64,000 bases of DNA from Bimastos eiseni. Its lineage: Eukaryota; Annelida; Clitellata; Crassiclitellata; Lumbricidae. Positions within the stretch are counted from its first letter, which is position 1. Every line of letters starts with the position of its first letter. The DNA lies in assembly GCA_959347315.1 (NCBI GenBank), contig OY365814.1, positions 28,337,469 to 28,401,468 of the forward strand. Reading direction: 5' to 3'. The translations under genes and the position numbers were made by a program. Shown here piece by piece: positions 50,221 through 62,109 of the stretch. The notes under the pieces are model-generated. The model did no database searches. It saw only the letters and a list, made by a program, of their open reading frames with translations, and was not told the DNA's origin.

Positions 50221-50505
50221 CAGTCAGTCAGTCAGTCAGTCAGTCAGTCAGTCAGTCAGTCAGTCAGTCAGTCAGTCAGTCAGTCAGTCAGTCAGTCAGT
50301 CAGTCAGTCAGTCAGTCAGTCAGTCAGTCAGTCAGTCAGTCAGTCAGTCAGTCAGTCAGTCAGTCAGTCAGTCAGTCAGTCAGTCAGTCAGTCAGTCAGT
50401 CAGTCAGTCAGTCAGTCAGTCAGTCAGTCAGTCAGTCAGTCAGTCAGTCAGTCAGTCAGTCAGTCAGTCAGTCAGTCAGTCAGTCAGTCAGTCAGTCAGT
50501 CAGTC
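50221..50505. repeat. (CAGT)n microsatellite, about 71 pure units
   Basis: 285 bases of CAGT without a single interruption. The SQSVSQSV open frame is an artefact of this repeat. Confidence 0.98.
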
Positions 50506-51204
50506 ACAGATACAGTCGGTTGATGCCCTGTGCATTATTATGGCGGCGCATTAGAAGTTTTTTAGTCATAGTCATACAGTCTGGAGACATTTACACCCGC
50601 GACGCCAGATGTCGCTACGCTCATACACCATAGTCAGAAGTACGCGCTTTTTTGATGAGTCCTCTTATCTGGAGTCCTTATTTAGAGTTCTTGGCGAGTG
50701 ACTTGTAACGCTACAGACGATTTTTTATGTTAATATGATTTTGTCACCTAAGAAATGTGACATAACAGCAAAATGCGTAATTATATTTTAAAAGTTCTTC
50801 AATTAAGCAATTTCAACTTAATTAGCAGTAATTTTTTTTATTACCGAAGTTTGAGACCGCCTTTCCAACATTTTTTGGCTCAGAAGTGTAAACACACGCC
50901 CCGACGTCGCAATTGCAGTTGTACTGCAGAGCAATTGTGCGCGAAGGACTTGCTCAAGGTCCCTACACAGTGACTCCCAGGACTTAATTAGCAGTAATTG
51001 CTACCACAATTTAACAGCACTAATTATGGATACTGGATTGTTAATTGTTATTTACTTTTACGCTAGGTGTTTCATTTTGAGGTTTTGGAAGTGAGGCAGC
51101 CATTCTGTAACACAAGCAGGAACAAATAAATACCGAAAAGACGCACAGACCACAGACATCCGCTGCACGTGGGGAACGTGAACTATTAGTCGTAAGCGCA
51201 GACA

Positions 51205-51636
51205 AAGAAATATAGAGAAATATAAGAAATATAGAGAAATATAAGAAATATAGAGAAATATAAGAAATATAGAGAAATATAAGAAATATAGAGAAATATA
51301 AGAAATATAGAGAAATATAAGAAATATAGAGAAATATAAGAAATATAGAGAAATATAAGAAATATAGAGAAATATAAGAAATATAGAGAAATATAAGAAA
51401 TATAGAGAAATATAAGAAATATAGAGAAATATAAGAAATATAGAGAAATATAAGAAATATAAAGAAATATAAGAAATATAAAGAAATATAAGAAATATAG
51501 AGAAATATAAGAAATATAGAGAAATATAAGAAATATAGAGGAATATAAGAAATATAGAGAAATATAAGAAATATAGAGAAATATAAGAAATATAGAGAAA
51601 TATAAGAAATATAGAGAAATATAAGAAATATAGAGA
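51205..51636. repeat. 19-bp minisatellite, about 22 copies
   Basis: GAAATATAGAGAAATATAA units, almost identical. Because 19 is not a multiple of 3, each reading frame repeats every 57 bases, producing long hydrophobic open frames on the minus strand (ISYISLYFLYFSIFL) that are artefacts. Confidence 0.95.
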
Positions 51637-52477
51637 GTGTAGATTGGATAGACGAAGTAGAGCCAACCCGACTCATCGAAAATGGACCCGATTCTGCGAT
51701 TCGATCCGACTTGTGGGCTTAGGATGTAACGCTGGGAAATGCGGGCTGGACTCTTAACCTACCTAATAATATCTGGAATCATGTTGCATGCATTTATGGA
51801 GAAAATAAGTTTAGGCAAGAATAAATGGAATCAACGAAGTGTATCTTCCCTTATACGCTCTCACATATCAATATCATTATAATAAATATATTATGGCTTT
51901 CTGACTGTGTTGCGTTATTACAACATTAGAATTTGACAATAAATTATATTAGTGAAATTAGCACTAAAGACACGTCAATAGTCAATACTCTCAAGTCTCA
52001 GCCAGGTTCTCTGACTGTCTGACTAAAAGCGAGGACGAGGAAAGCTTTGCGTAATGGTGGTCGTGCCCAAGAATCTCTGGAATTTTCTTCCGGCAAGCGA
52101 TTGGTCTGCAATCTGTCTGTCTGTACTGCCCATTTTATAGAATTCGATGGCCGGGAATGGTGTTTCAGCCAAGTTTGAGCCTATAGACCTACCTGATGTG
52201 GATAAGATTATACATTATATCAGAAATATTTTGTAAGAGTTATTTTTTATTTGTTTCATTTTTGCACTGGATGTTTGCTAAACTACAGATAGTGCAGTTA
52301 AATCACTGGAAACAGTCCTCCTAATGAATGAAATAGTAGGCCTAAAAGTTACGCTTTGCCAGCAATATATTAGCTCTCATTAAACGGAAATATATACATA
52401 CGTAGATACACAAAGACATCTCCAGACAGACAAATAGAGACAGAGATCGGGACACATACACACCAGAGTTGTCCACG

Positions 52478-52620
52478 GGTCGGGTCAATACGCGGGTCGG
52501 GTCAAGTATATAGGGCCAGTCGGAATATCTGTAGATTAGGTTGGTCGGATCGGTTCAAGATCCTGGCGGGTCGAGTTGGGTCGGCTCTCAAACCCGGACC
52601 CATTTCGACCCACCAACTTT
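52478..52620. repeat. Degenerate GGGTCGGGTCAA repeat
   Basis: Several imperfect GGGTCGGGTCA units, then inverted GACCC motifs near 52.60 kb. Confidence 0.5.
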
Positions 52621-53077
52621 CTGCTGAGCTTAATTTTTATGATCACATGTAAGTGCCTAGGGTGTGCTGGGGCCCAGGGGAACCTGACAGATGGCCAGCT
52701 TTTAAAGCTGAAAGTCGATTAAATATGAAGGGACCACCGGTTGGGGAGGCACCAACTAAGTTGGTTAGGCGCTGGTCCCTCTGTGGAGCCGCTACCAGAC
52801 GGTTCAAAACGCAATCGGAACATTACAGTGAACGCGTGTATTTTTTATACCATTCATGATTACAATCAACTTTGGAATTGCAAACTATAGCCACCATAGT
52901 TTTCCACCACCACAGTTCACAACCTCTGCAGTAACCCCGACATTTCAACAACCTATCTACACATCACACGAGTGCATAGATGTGAGCTTAAATTTCTTTA
53001 TCATGCGAGAAACCCAGAAACTCTGCCAGTGATTATTCCCCCACCGACATCGCTGTTCTTACTTGAGAATTTCCTAC

Positions 53078-53078
53078 A

Positions 53079-53111
<33 letters not shown>

Positions 53112-53262
53112 GACAGTGAGAGAGACAGAAAGAGAGACAGAGACAGTGAGAGAGACAGAAAGAGAGACAGAGACAGACAGAGAGACAGACAGAGAGACAG
53201 AGACAGACAGAGAGACAGAGACAGACAGAGAGACAGAGACAGACAGAGACAGACAGAGAGGA
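53078..53262. repeat. (GACA)n/(GAGA)n microsatellite
   Basis: Mixed GACAGACAGAGAGACAGAG units. Arg/Glu/Thr and Leu/Ser/Val/Cys frames on the two strands are artefacts. Confidence 0.95.
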
Positions 53263-53264
53263 AC

Positions 53265-53920
53265 GCATGCTTGAATCAACCGACCGACTGACTGTAGTAA
53301 CTGGACGGCAGGAGTCGTAAAACTCTGGCGCGCCGGAGTCGTGACATCGTCTTGACAATGTCGATCTGGCCGTGACGATATGACCTGGCTTTGGCGGCGG
53401 CGATGCGTCGGGTTCGCGGCCCGGATTACCGACACAATCATTCATCACTTATCTAAGCCGCATTGTTGTGGAATGGTGGCGAACGAGCACAATGCACCAG
53501 CACCGGATATCGGTTATAGTCTTACACGATGTAGTTTCATTATAACCGCCATCAGTCTTGGCCGCTTGGTGGCGACGGCGACGTCGTATCCTTGCGCTAG
53601 CTTTTCGGCAGACGACGAGGAGATTGATTTGGGAAGAGCGCGCGGAAGGTTTTCGCTTTCAGTTGTCCTCTCTGGAGCTGTGATGGCCACCACTGCTACC
53701 GACGCCGTCGCCGCTTTTGTCGGCGGAAGGGTGGCTTTTGCGAGTTACTTTTGGTCGATCGAGTGTGTTTTGTTAAGTTTCGTAACTCTGCGCGTTCGTG
53801 GGACTTATGGTTTGCACGTCAGACATTCGAACGGAGCGAAAGGGGATGCGTCTGACGGTAATTCTGGGTTTTTCAGGGCGTTTTGGTTGGCGAATTTGCG
53901 AGAATTTCGAGTGATGTAAA
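53265..53920. other. CpG-rich patch with a 179-codon open frame
   Basis: A dense CpG region (GCGGCGGCGATGCGTCGGGT, GGTGGCGACGGCGACGTCGT). A plus-strand frame from 53380 to 53919 has no recognisable domain, signal peptide or family resemblance, and few stops are expected at this composition. It could be a promoter and untranslated first exon, for instance of the downstream laminin G gene 8 kb away, but nothing here links them. Confidence 0.35.
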
Positions 53921-54149
53921 TTGAATTATTCTGACTGCAATTAAATCTTTAGAGTGATGTTGCGGTGTGTTTAAGATGTCATGCACGAAGGGAGAACGTC
54001 ATGTGCTCCTAGTCAAACTTTCTTCTTCTTTTCTCTCTACCGCCAGGTATGCGCCGACGATAAGGTTTCCATTTCATAAACCTATGTACTCTAAGTTCAT
54101 TTCCATAAAATCCTCTGACCCTCTGGAAACCGAATCCGAACATCCCTCG

Positions 54150-54235
54150 GACTACCTTCACAACTTCTGTGCCCTGCATCTGGCTTTCGAGTGGCACTTT
54201 ACAAGTTTCGAGATTACGATTACGGTAATGAATCC
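54150..54235 (+). repeat. GATTAC-family copy
   Basis: GCATCTGGCTTTCGAGTGGC, ACTTTACAAGTTTCGAGATT and ACGATTACGGTAATG follow the family order. Confidence 0.55.
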
Positions 54236-54379
54236 TTTGGTTGATTGCGCCTACCAACAATTATATACAGCAGCAATATTATTATGACTCTCATGTCACG
54301 CATCAATATTGTTGTTTATAATAATTATATAACCATATTATGATGGTGTGAGCAGTATGTCTAGCTGTTTCTTTCTTTA

Positions 54380-54560
54380 TCCAGGCTTGGATCTCACCAG
54401 CTGGAACAACCTCCCACTTCCTCTTCGGAGGAGCTGTTCTCTCTCTCTTCCCTCTGCTGCCTTTCGGAGGCGCCTGAAAACTTCCCTGTTCTCCGTTTAG
54501 CCATGTGTTGAGTTGTGACGTGTGAGCGCCTCTGAAATCGAGAGGCGCTATATAAGTGTT
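54380..54560 (+). mobile_element. Non-LTR retrotransposon RT C-terminus relic with 3' tail
   Basis: Encodes DLTSWNNLPLPL-like residues, then RRSCSLSLPSAAFRRRLKTS and LFSV-stop, a good match to the WNSLPLSLR...FKRRLKTHLF terminus of LINE reverse transcriptases. The tail GAGAGGCGCTATATAAGTG follows. It is the best-preserved LINE terminus in the window. Confidence 0.75.
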
Positions 54561-54699
54561 CCATTATGAGGTGATGTTATTATGAATTTATTGGCTCCTG
54601 CATTGTGCACGGTAGGATGTCATTATGATAGGCTATACCATTCAGATGGGCCTACATAAATTGCATGATTGTGTAAAGTTTTACGATAGTTGTACAATA

Positions 54700-54875
54700 T
54701 GACAATAGTTTATCATACGTGCATATTGCGATGTCGTTATGTTATCGTTATGATGTCGCTATCGTTAAGACATCTTCATCGTTATGACATCGTTATATCG
54801 TTATCGCTATGACATCGTCATGATAGCGTTATCGTATCATAATGCTATGATATCGTTATCGTTGTGATATCTCTG
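54700..54875. repeat. Degenerate CGTTATGA repeat
   Basis: Irregular ATCGTTATGACATCGTTAT units without a fixed period. Confidence 0.65.
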
Positions 54876-55959
54876 TGTTTTTAATCTTGTGCTTTGGTGT
54901 GACGTGGGCCTATACGCAGGCCTATACGCAGGCCTATATCAAAGCCTGCTTTGGATTGCACAGCGTACGAGCTTAAACGCAATGCGCAAGTAAGTTGTTT
55001 GCCATCTTCTTTGGCCTGAGTCTTCATGCTTGATTAGAAATGCATTAGAACGGTCGAATGCCTCTGCATAGACTCTTCTGGTAAGATGATCAACGCAGAC
55101 GGGGTTTATCACGGACGCTTTCATTTCATGGAAGCAAGATGCTGAGGGTGGATGGGTTCCAGGGGGTTGCAGAGGGTTTCCTGGCGTTGTATTGCTCGTG
55201 TGTTTACTTGTGGTCAGTGTCCAATTTAAGTAAGTAAGTATATTCTTCAATTAGCCAACTGCATTTCCGCACGCTGTTGAACAATGAAGTTAAAAGTGCA
55301 GCGTTCTAGTTAAAATTATAAACGATTATCGCCCTCAACCTGTGGAATAACACGATCATGTGATCATGAGCGTAGGGAGTAGAAGATCTTCTTTATTGGA
55401 GCAAGGAAGCGGTGCGACACGTGATTTTCCTGGGGTCATGGGATTGGACCCCCAGCTTCTAATTACAAGGGCGTTGATGCATTGAGGAATTATTCAGATT
55501 CCCAGAAATTCTCAATAGTCGAATCTCTGCTTCTTTGTTTACAAATCCTACCCTACTGTGGTGCCTGAATCGAGGGATTCTTCAGACACACATATTCGTG
55601 TTAGTCAGTAGTGTCTGTTTAAACGAGACATGCAGCCGATCGTGCCATCGTTCACCGTTGGCTCGACGCGACTGCAGAAGCGGAAGGTCTCGTGACTTCT
55701 CAGGTTTTCTCAGCTTTGTTTGCTAATTATTAATTAACACTTTTTTGTCTTAGCAAACTTTACTTAGTCCATAGGCTGACATGTTGCTTCTGTTAGATCA
55801 TTAGAAAGCAGTGTAGGCTTATTGGGTTTCTATATACATAATGCATGTATGCATATGAGTATCTAGGAACTCAATACAATGCTTCATATTGAGCTAACAA
55901 AAGCAAAACATTCATATATGTATATATATGCAGTCATCCAAATAAATTATAAATGATTC

Positions 55960-56080
55960 ACAAACATACACATACAAGCATACTTACATGCATACATAAA
56001 AAAATATGTACATGCATATATGCATATATACATACAGGCATACACACATACATGCATACATGTATACATACATGTATACA

Positions 56081-56114
<34 letters not shown>

Positions 56115-56265
56115 CATACATACATACATACATATATACATACATACATACATAAATACATACATACATACATATATACAAACGTACATACGTACGTACG
56201 TACATACACACATACATATATACATACATACATACATACATACATGTACATACACGCATACATAT
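55960..56265. repeat. (CATA)n microsatellite, long
   Basis: Tetranucleotide array with CATG and CGTA interruptions. The IHTYIHTY and MYVCMYVC frames are artefacts. Confidence 0.97.
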
Positions 56266-56904
56266 TACATAACCAATTACTTTAGCCGTTATTCACTGTC
56301 ATAATGAACTTCCACAGCACTTGCCTATTCGGTCTTAGGTTTTATGTATACGGCTAACAGTCATGGCCTGAGATAGGGATAATTTTAATGAAACGACTGA
56401 TACAAACACGTGACGTTCAGATTGTCTGACTGGGATTCGTCATCGTATTCGATTATTTCCCGGCAGATGACGACGAACTGAACGTGGAAAAGACTTCGAC
56501 GTCTAGTTTTCATCGGCTTCGCTCGATTTTGTGGCGCCGCCTCCTCCATCGGATTGCAATCATCGACGGAAAATCGAGAGGGGGGGGGTTAATCGACAGG
56601 GGGTTGATACTGTTACTGTCGTCACCCTTCATGTAGGCTTACCTCTCACCAGAGAAGGAAGTAAGGCAATGAGTTATTCTATAGATGCACGTTGAGAATG
56701 TCTTTTGGATTTCTTTCTGTGCTAGATTTCGTGATAGACAAGAAAACATTTTTTTCTCATTGGTTGGTCTTAAGCGATAATATCAGGCGCTGTTGTGGTT
56801 AAGTGGCGTACAACTCTGATCTAATCCAGCGAATTCTAAATTAATTATATTGTTATGATATATCGTCCGGTTTAATTAATTAATTAATTAGTTCGTTCAT
56901 TTAA

Positions 56905-56990
56905 GACATAAGAAGCGCTATATAAATTATCAGATTCATTCATTCAAATGCAGCGATCAAAAGACATAAGAAGCGCTATATAAATTATCA
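56905..56990 (+). mobile_element. Two copies of the GCGCTATATAAAT tail
   Basis: ACATAAGAAGCGCTATATAA then ATTATCAGAT occurs twice, 49 bp apart. It is a duplicated retroposon 3' end. Confidence 0.6.
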
Positions 56991-57714
56991 GATACGATAC
57001 GATTAAGTATTAATCAATAATTAATGTTTCTTTTAATTGGACTTGCAGTCAATTATCGCGTCGCAATCCTATTGGTCAGAGAATAGTTCAGCATATAACA
57101 TTATTAATTTGAATTAGAAGTATATAATTAAATGCACACAGCATGCATATTTACTACACGCGCCATTACACTGGCTCTCTTACCCGTATATAGTTTCGTT
57201 TATATTACGTCATAGAAACGTACTTATTTCGGGTACTGATTACGTCCTGATTTTCGTCACAGTGAGGTCCGCCCGTTCCAATAACGGAGAATCAATTCCA
57301 GTTGATCCGGAAGATTCTCTCTAAAGCAGCTGGTGTTCGTTGTTAAATTGGTAACGTTATCGACAAATTTCAATTAGACTCTACTTCGCATAAAAACAGT
57401 CCGTGAATGCACTTCCGTTGCGATGGGTCATTTCTTCTTTCAATGGTCATCGTTTGATTTCTCTGTGGTGAGATGCCAGATGACATAACATGACGTGACT
57501 TAGTATAATGTCACGTGGGATGCTCGGTGGGATACAAAGAATTGGTTCATGCCTTGACAGCTTAGCTGAGGACCTGCCTATAGACAAAAGCTATGAGCAT
57601 TGCTTCTTCTGGGTATAAAGTGAAAATATGGTTCCCTCTAGTTAAACAGCGGGGATATGAGTGTACCCCTCTGTACTTACAGAAGATTGATTACGCCTAT
57701 GTGTAGAGAGGTGA

Positions 57715-57755
57715 TTGGATATCGTGAGAGGCGCTATATAAACTGCTGAGTCAAT
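57715..57755 (+). mobile_element. Retroposon 3' tail fragment
   Basis: GAGAGGCGCTATATAAACTG; identical core to 54545-54560. Confidence 0.5.
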
Positions 57756-57849
57756 GAACGAATCTTTACGTTACGTTCCTGGCAAAGCCGTAGGTTCGTC
57801 TGTTTCGCACGCCTCGTCTTTTATTGCTGACTTCATTGCTGTATATACA

Positions 57850-58012
57850 TATATCTCTCTTTCTTTCTCTCTCTCTCTCTCTTTCCCACTCTCACTCTTT
57901 CTCTCTCACTCTCTCTCGTGCTGCGTCTGAACGTCTGTCTATCTGCTTATGTCTGTCTGTCTGTATGTCTTACTCTCTCTTACTCTGTCTCTCTCTCTCT
58001 CTCTCTCTCGGA
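57850..58012. repeat. (CT)n-rich low complexity
   Basis: CT runs with TGTC insertions. Open frames over it are artefacts. Confidence 0.93.
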
Positions 58013-58544
58013 TGATCTGCCACTGCATCATGTCATCGATCTGGCTTAGAGCAGATACGTCTCTTCTGTCGATTATTCATCTGAAGAGGAGCGTCAAACA
58101 GAACTGCTGCCCAATGGCACCAAAAATGGTACGATTTGTTCAGGCAGAGGGAACGTTTTTCCTTCCCCAACCTCTGGTTCAGACAATCTCTCACTGAAGA
58201 GGACATTTTATGCCACCATGTTACTCCCCTTCCCCTCACCCTTGGATCCTGTTTGCATCAAGCCATTTGTAAATTGTTCCTTACCCACCTCACGGAGGTG
58301 CTGAACGCACCAAACGAGTCGTGAGACCACGTGTCTTAAGGTGGCTTGCAAGTGTTTCTTGAGCATTCTGATGAAATAGTTCATTAGTTCAATGGTTATC
58401 TGGTCTTCCGCTGGTTCCCCCAATAAAGCTGCATTTTCTACACTCAGTTTGCTGCTAATTGTAAGTCTTGTCCCACTGGTTCCGATTTCAACCATCTGCC
58501 AAATCGTTGGTGTTTTGACTAAACGCCTGCCAATAGGCTGGTTC

Positions 58545-58605
58545 CCGTGCGCGACCTCCTTTTGGTCGCTGTAGAAATCTGGAGATTACGGTTACAGTTA
58601 CGCCA
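58545..58605 (+). repeat. GATTAC-family fragment
   Basis: TGGTCGCTGTAGAAATCTGG then AGATTACGGTTACAGTTA is the 3' half of the family. Confidence 0.45.
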
Positions 58606-59871
58606 CTTTGAAGACACAATTTCTCCACGCATACACCGTTGACACCACATTTGTAAAAACATGAATTCTGACATAATTTATGACACGGTAAAAGTATGGA
58701 TTCACAATTAGTTCAACTATAGAAAATAACCTTATCACAAAGATGGTCTGGCTATCAGATGGGTCTTACTATGACTCCCGACCATTGCTTTGTAGCAAGC
58801 TTCTGGTGTATTTTGCTTTGTTTGAAGGTCATTCTGTCAGGGCCGTGTTTAGTTTATCAGGAACCCTTATCAGAATTATTGCATGGGGCGCTATTATTGC
58901 GGTATCAAAACAATTTGAAATAGTTTCTGACCTAAATTTATTAAGTAATTTATTTAAAATTAATATCTCCGTGCTTTATTGTTAGCTAAATCTGTAATAA
59001 TACCGTTATATGACAATAACGAGGCTATTTCTTGCTCAATCAACAGTATTTGGGCGCATTAAAATGCCTAAAATAGGCCCTGCAACCTCTGCTATATATA
59101 GTGCCTACGTCATCAATTGCTGTCATCGGCAAATCGCGTCCTGGTTTACCCCGCAATGCGTGATATATGTGGATTATCTAGATTCTAGATCACCAATAAA
59201 TATTACGTTTGCAGTAAACTTCTTTGTTACATTGCTTAGCAATTTTTTTAGTAAATGTTTCTTTTTAGATTATTGCAAATATTAGCGCGAAGTTACTGAG
59301 GCAGTCGTCAAACAGTCCGATTGTTGCTGATTAAGACTCTATACAAACAGAGTTAGAAGAAAAATGGATGCGTGCTTTGATGCATTCCACATCGAGTCGG
59401 AGACAGTATTTCATAATCCACGTTTTCAGTTTGCCATTGACATATATGATGAGCTAGCGAGCACTCAACCGTGTGACATGGGGCGGATTGGTTGATGCAA
59501 GTATTTGCTTTGAAACACATCATGCGGCGTCCGTTCAGGAATTCCTGAAATGGTCGTACCCAACCCAATGTGTTACCTCTACGTATTTGATAAGAACAAT
59601 ATCACGCATACGTTTATTATATTGTTATAATATTATATTATTTGCATAAACCACGCATTCATGCATTCCGAAAGATGTACACACATAAATGCATGTATTC
59701 GTAAGTAGGGCCTACCTAATTATGTATGTGCGGCGCTTAGAGTAGGCTACGTACATGAACAGATCTACATCGTATACATAGTAAGGTGAAGTACAGTTCC
59801 GTACAGTGAATCCCGTGATAAGAAAGGCAAATGAGCTCATGCCTGACTGACCATGTCTAGTAAGCATTCAT

Positions 59872-60019
59872 CAGAGGCGGCGATCCCGGGGGGGTGGTGG
59901 TCGAGGGAACAAGTTCCCCACCTTTTACATAGAGGGGACACGTTATACGTTTGTCATCCTACATTGTCTACCCTCTCTTTGGGTGTTCCTCCATCTGTCA
60001 AACGGAATCGTCGCATCTG
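59872..60019. mobile_element. MITE-like element, CAGAGGCGGCGATC family (copy 2)
   Basis: Begins CAGAGGCGGCGATCCC and ends GGAATCGTCGCATCTG, imperfect terminal inverted repeats. The interior TTTTACATAGAGGGGACACG and TTATACGTTTGTC match copy 1. Confidence 0.65.
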
Positions 60020-61530
60020 ACCTTCATACGTGGCTAACACACGACAATGTCATGCACGCCTACAGAATTTCTGGGAAAAAGGCATTCAGAGCGTCCCCAA
60101 AATTTTAAACTTTGAAATAAGCTGTCATTAAAGGAATACATGGCAGGCCAATGTTTTACAAAGGTTTTTATTTTAACACATTTGCTATAGAAAGCGTCAA
60201 GTACTGATTTCGATAACATTTTAATGCTTTATCTGTTAACATCTATGTGAGAAAAATAGTTATATACTGCGCACAATAACAAGGGGCACGGCCGCACTAG
60301 AGAATATTTTTTGCTTTACCCACGCTTCAATAGCTCGAATCCCCTCATAAAATGGTTCGTCGTCACCTATGGTCTGGCAACTAACCTTTTTCTTGATATG
60401 AAGCCCCAAGCAAGGGCCAGGAATGAGATCAAAGGAAAGCCGATAGTTGACAGTCTTTGACCTTTGCGGATAGTTGAAATGATTAGGAAAATTGATAACC
60501 TGTGCAATACATTATAAACTAATTAGGAAAGTTGATGAGGTCTCGTCGTTGGAACTAGATTGAAGAGGAAACAGGAGAGCATCGTGTCTTTTGGAGGAAG
60601 GAAGAAACTCCATTGTCGATAGAGGGCAACAAAAAGATTTAAAGATATAATATGTCGCGAATGGGTAGCGAACATATAGTGCATTAACTCATGCATACAC
60701 ATATGCTATATGCATGCATTTTAATAAGATCATTGCTACACATTTTCTACAACATTTGTTTTAGGGTAGCTGATGAGGCTGCTAATGGAAGATCAATGTT
60801 TAACTAAGTAAGTAAATTTAGATCCCCAGCGTCGGTGTTTCATATACCACTCTACCGTAAGGGCTCATTAAATACCGATATTGGTATTATTCAAAATAAT
60901 AATCGCACACTAGGTCACACAGATCACACAAATGCAAATCTTACGTGCGGTTTGATCAGCGTCAGTTTAAAATCTTTCCATTTGTCAGTTTTTTATTACT
61001 TTGCAATAGTATACATTTGCAGTTATATACCGCCATTTGAGTAACCAGTGGAGGTACCTCAGTGAGTCAAAATGACGCTCTTCGATTGGATTATGAACAA
61101 GGAAAAGGATTCATCCGCTGATAAATGCTGTTTGTTAACTGATATAAGGCATTGGCATTCCATTGGCGTCTGGTTGTGTCTTGATTGATTTTCTGTTTAT
61201 GCAGAAATTCACGGTTTCTGTCGGTTTACCTAGCATCATTTGCTTGTACTATTGCACTCATTTATTATTTATTAGTGCACTTCCAATGCACGCACTCTCA
61301 GTAAATCCGAATCTGGGGAGCATAATATGTATCACGATGTAGACTTCCACTTCTGCCAAATTATAAGTGTCTCCGTGACGCCTGTCGAAGAAGATGGCGT
61401 AACATCTGATTAAAGTGGCTTGCTTGTGCATAGGCAAAGGCCCATAATGGGCGTCTCCCATGGGGTGAGTTGGTTGGGGGAACGATAAACCATGGATGCC
61501 AGAAATTGGGTTTAGCGTACGTTTTGGACT

Positions 61531-61672
61531 GTAGCGCAATGTAGCGTAATGTAAAGTAATGTAACGTACTGTTTTATACTGTATTAATGCAACGTATTGT
61601 AGCGTAACTCAACGTAATGTGGCGTACCGTAGCGCAATGTAACGTTATGTAACGCTGTACAGCGTAAAAATA
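61531..61672. repeat. ~10-bp degenerate repeat GTAGCGTAAT
   Basis: About 14 imperfect decamers with NNGTAACGTAATG-type variants. Confidence 0.75.
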
Positions 61673-62109
61673 AACAAACATTTTTCATTGCCAGTCTATC
61701 AGGGATTTGAGCCCCATGCACGATTAAATTATACGAGGCTCCAAAATGGTTCAAGTCAGACTCAACTAAGCAGGCACTAATTGTGAGCCGAGTAAATTCC
61801 GATTTTCCATAACGTCATTCCTCCTATAGAGGGCACTGTGTAAGAGTAGAGGAAATGTCATCTTTTCAATTACATTCCTCTAACCTCCTATTAGATATGT
61901 CCTCTAACGCAGGCTCAAAACGGCGGATTGCTTCTTACAGCAGCGGTTAGTGATCGCCAACGCTGCCAAAGTTATCGCACTTTACCGTCGAACAATAATT
62001 GCCATTCATTGCTGTAAGCCGAACCGATGACAAGGTTTGCCGTTGCAACCGCCTCCGTGGATGTTGGGCGATAAATCAGGTGGCGTTGATGGTTCTTCTT
62101 TGTGTGCAG

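Larger units (their letters stand above)
39519..62109. other. 22.6-kb gene desert between WIPI and the laminin G gene
   Basis: No exon here passes the test of homology plus splice sites. The open frames over 60 codons fall in simple repeats, in CpG-rich patches, or are short with no domain. The stretch holds about a dozen micro- and minisatellites, two copies of one MITE family, LINE tails, GATTAC-family copies, and CpG-rich patches at 46.49-47.15, 53.3-53.9 and 56.44-56.59 kb. These patches, or the 5' exons of the laminin G gene, may be hidden in it. Confidence 0.5.

Noticed and set aside
50057..50554. 165-codon SQSV-repeat frame
   Set aside because: Pure (CAGT)n translation.
51041..51676. 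Two ~200-codon minus-strand frames rich in Phe, Ile, Tyr and Leu
   Set aside because: Translation of the 19-bp minisatellite; the 19-residue period follows from 57 bases.
53001..53448. Minus-strand frames with SVSLSVSLSV and SVCLCLSVCL runs
   Set aside because: Translation of the GACA/GAGA microsatellite.
55947..56304. Five overlapping frames with MYVCMYVC or IHTYIHTY
   Set aside because: Translation of the CATA microsatellite on both strands.
56385..56549. 54-codon minus-strand frame starting MEEAAPQNRAKPMK
   Set aside because: It looks protein-like and sits in a CpG-rich patch, but it is short, has no homologue I recognise and no splice context, so I did not call it.
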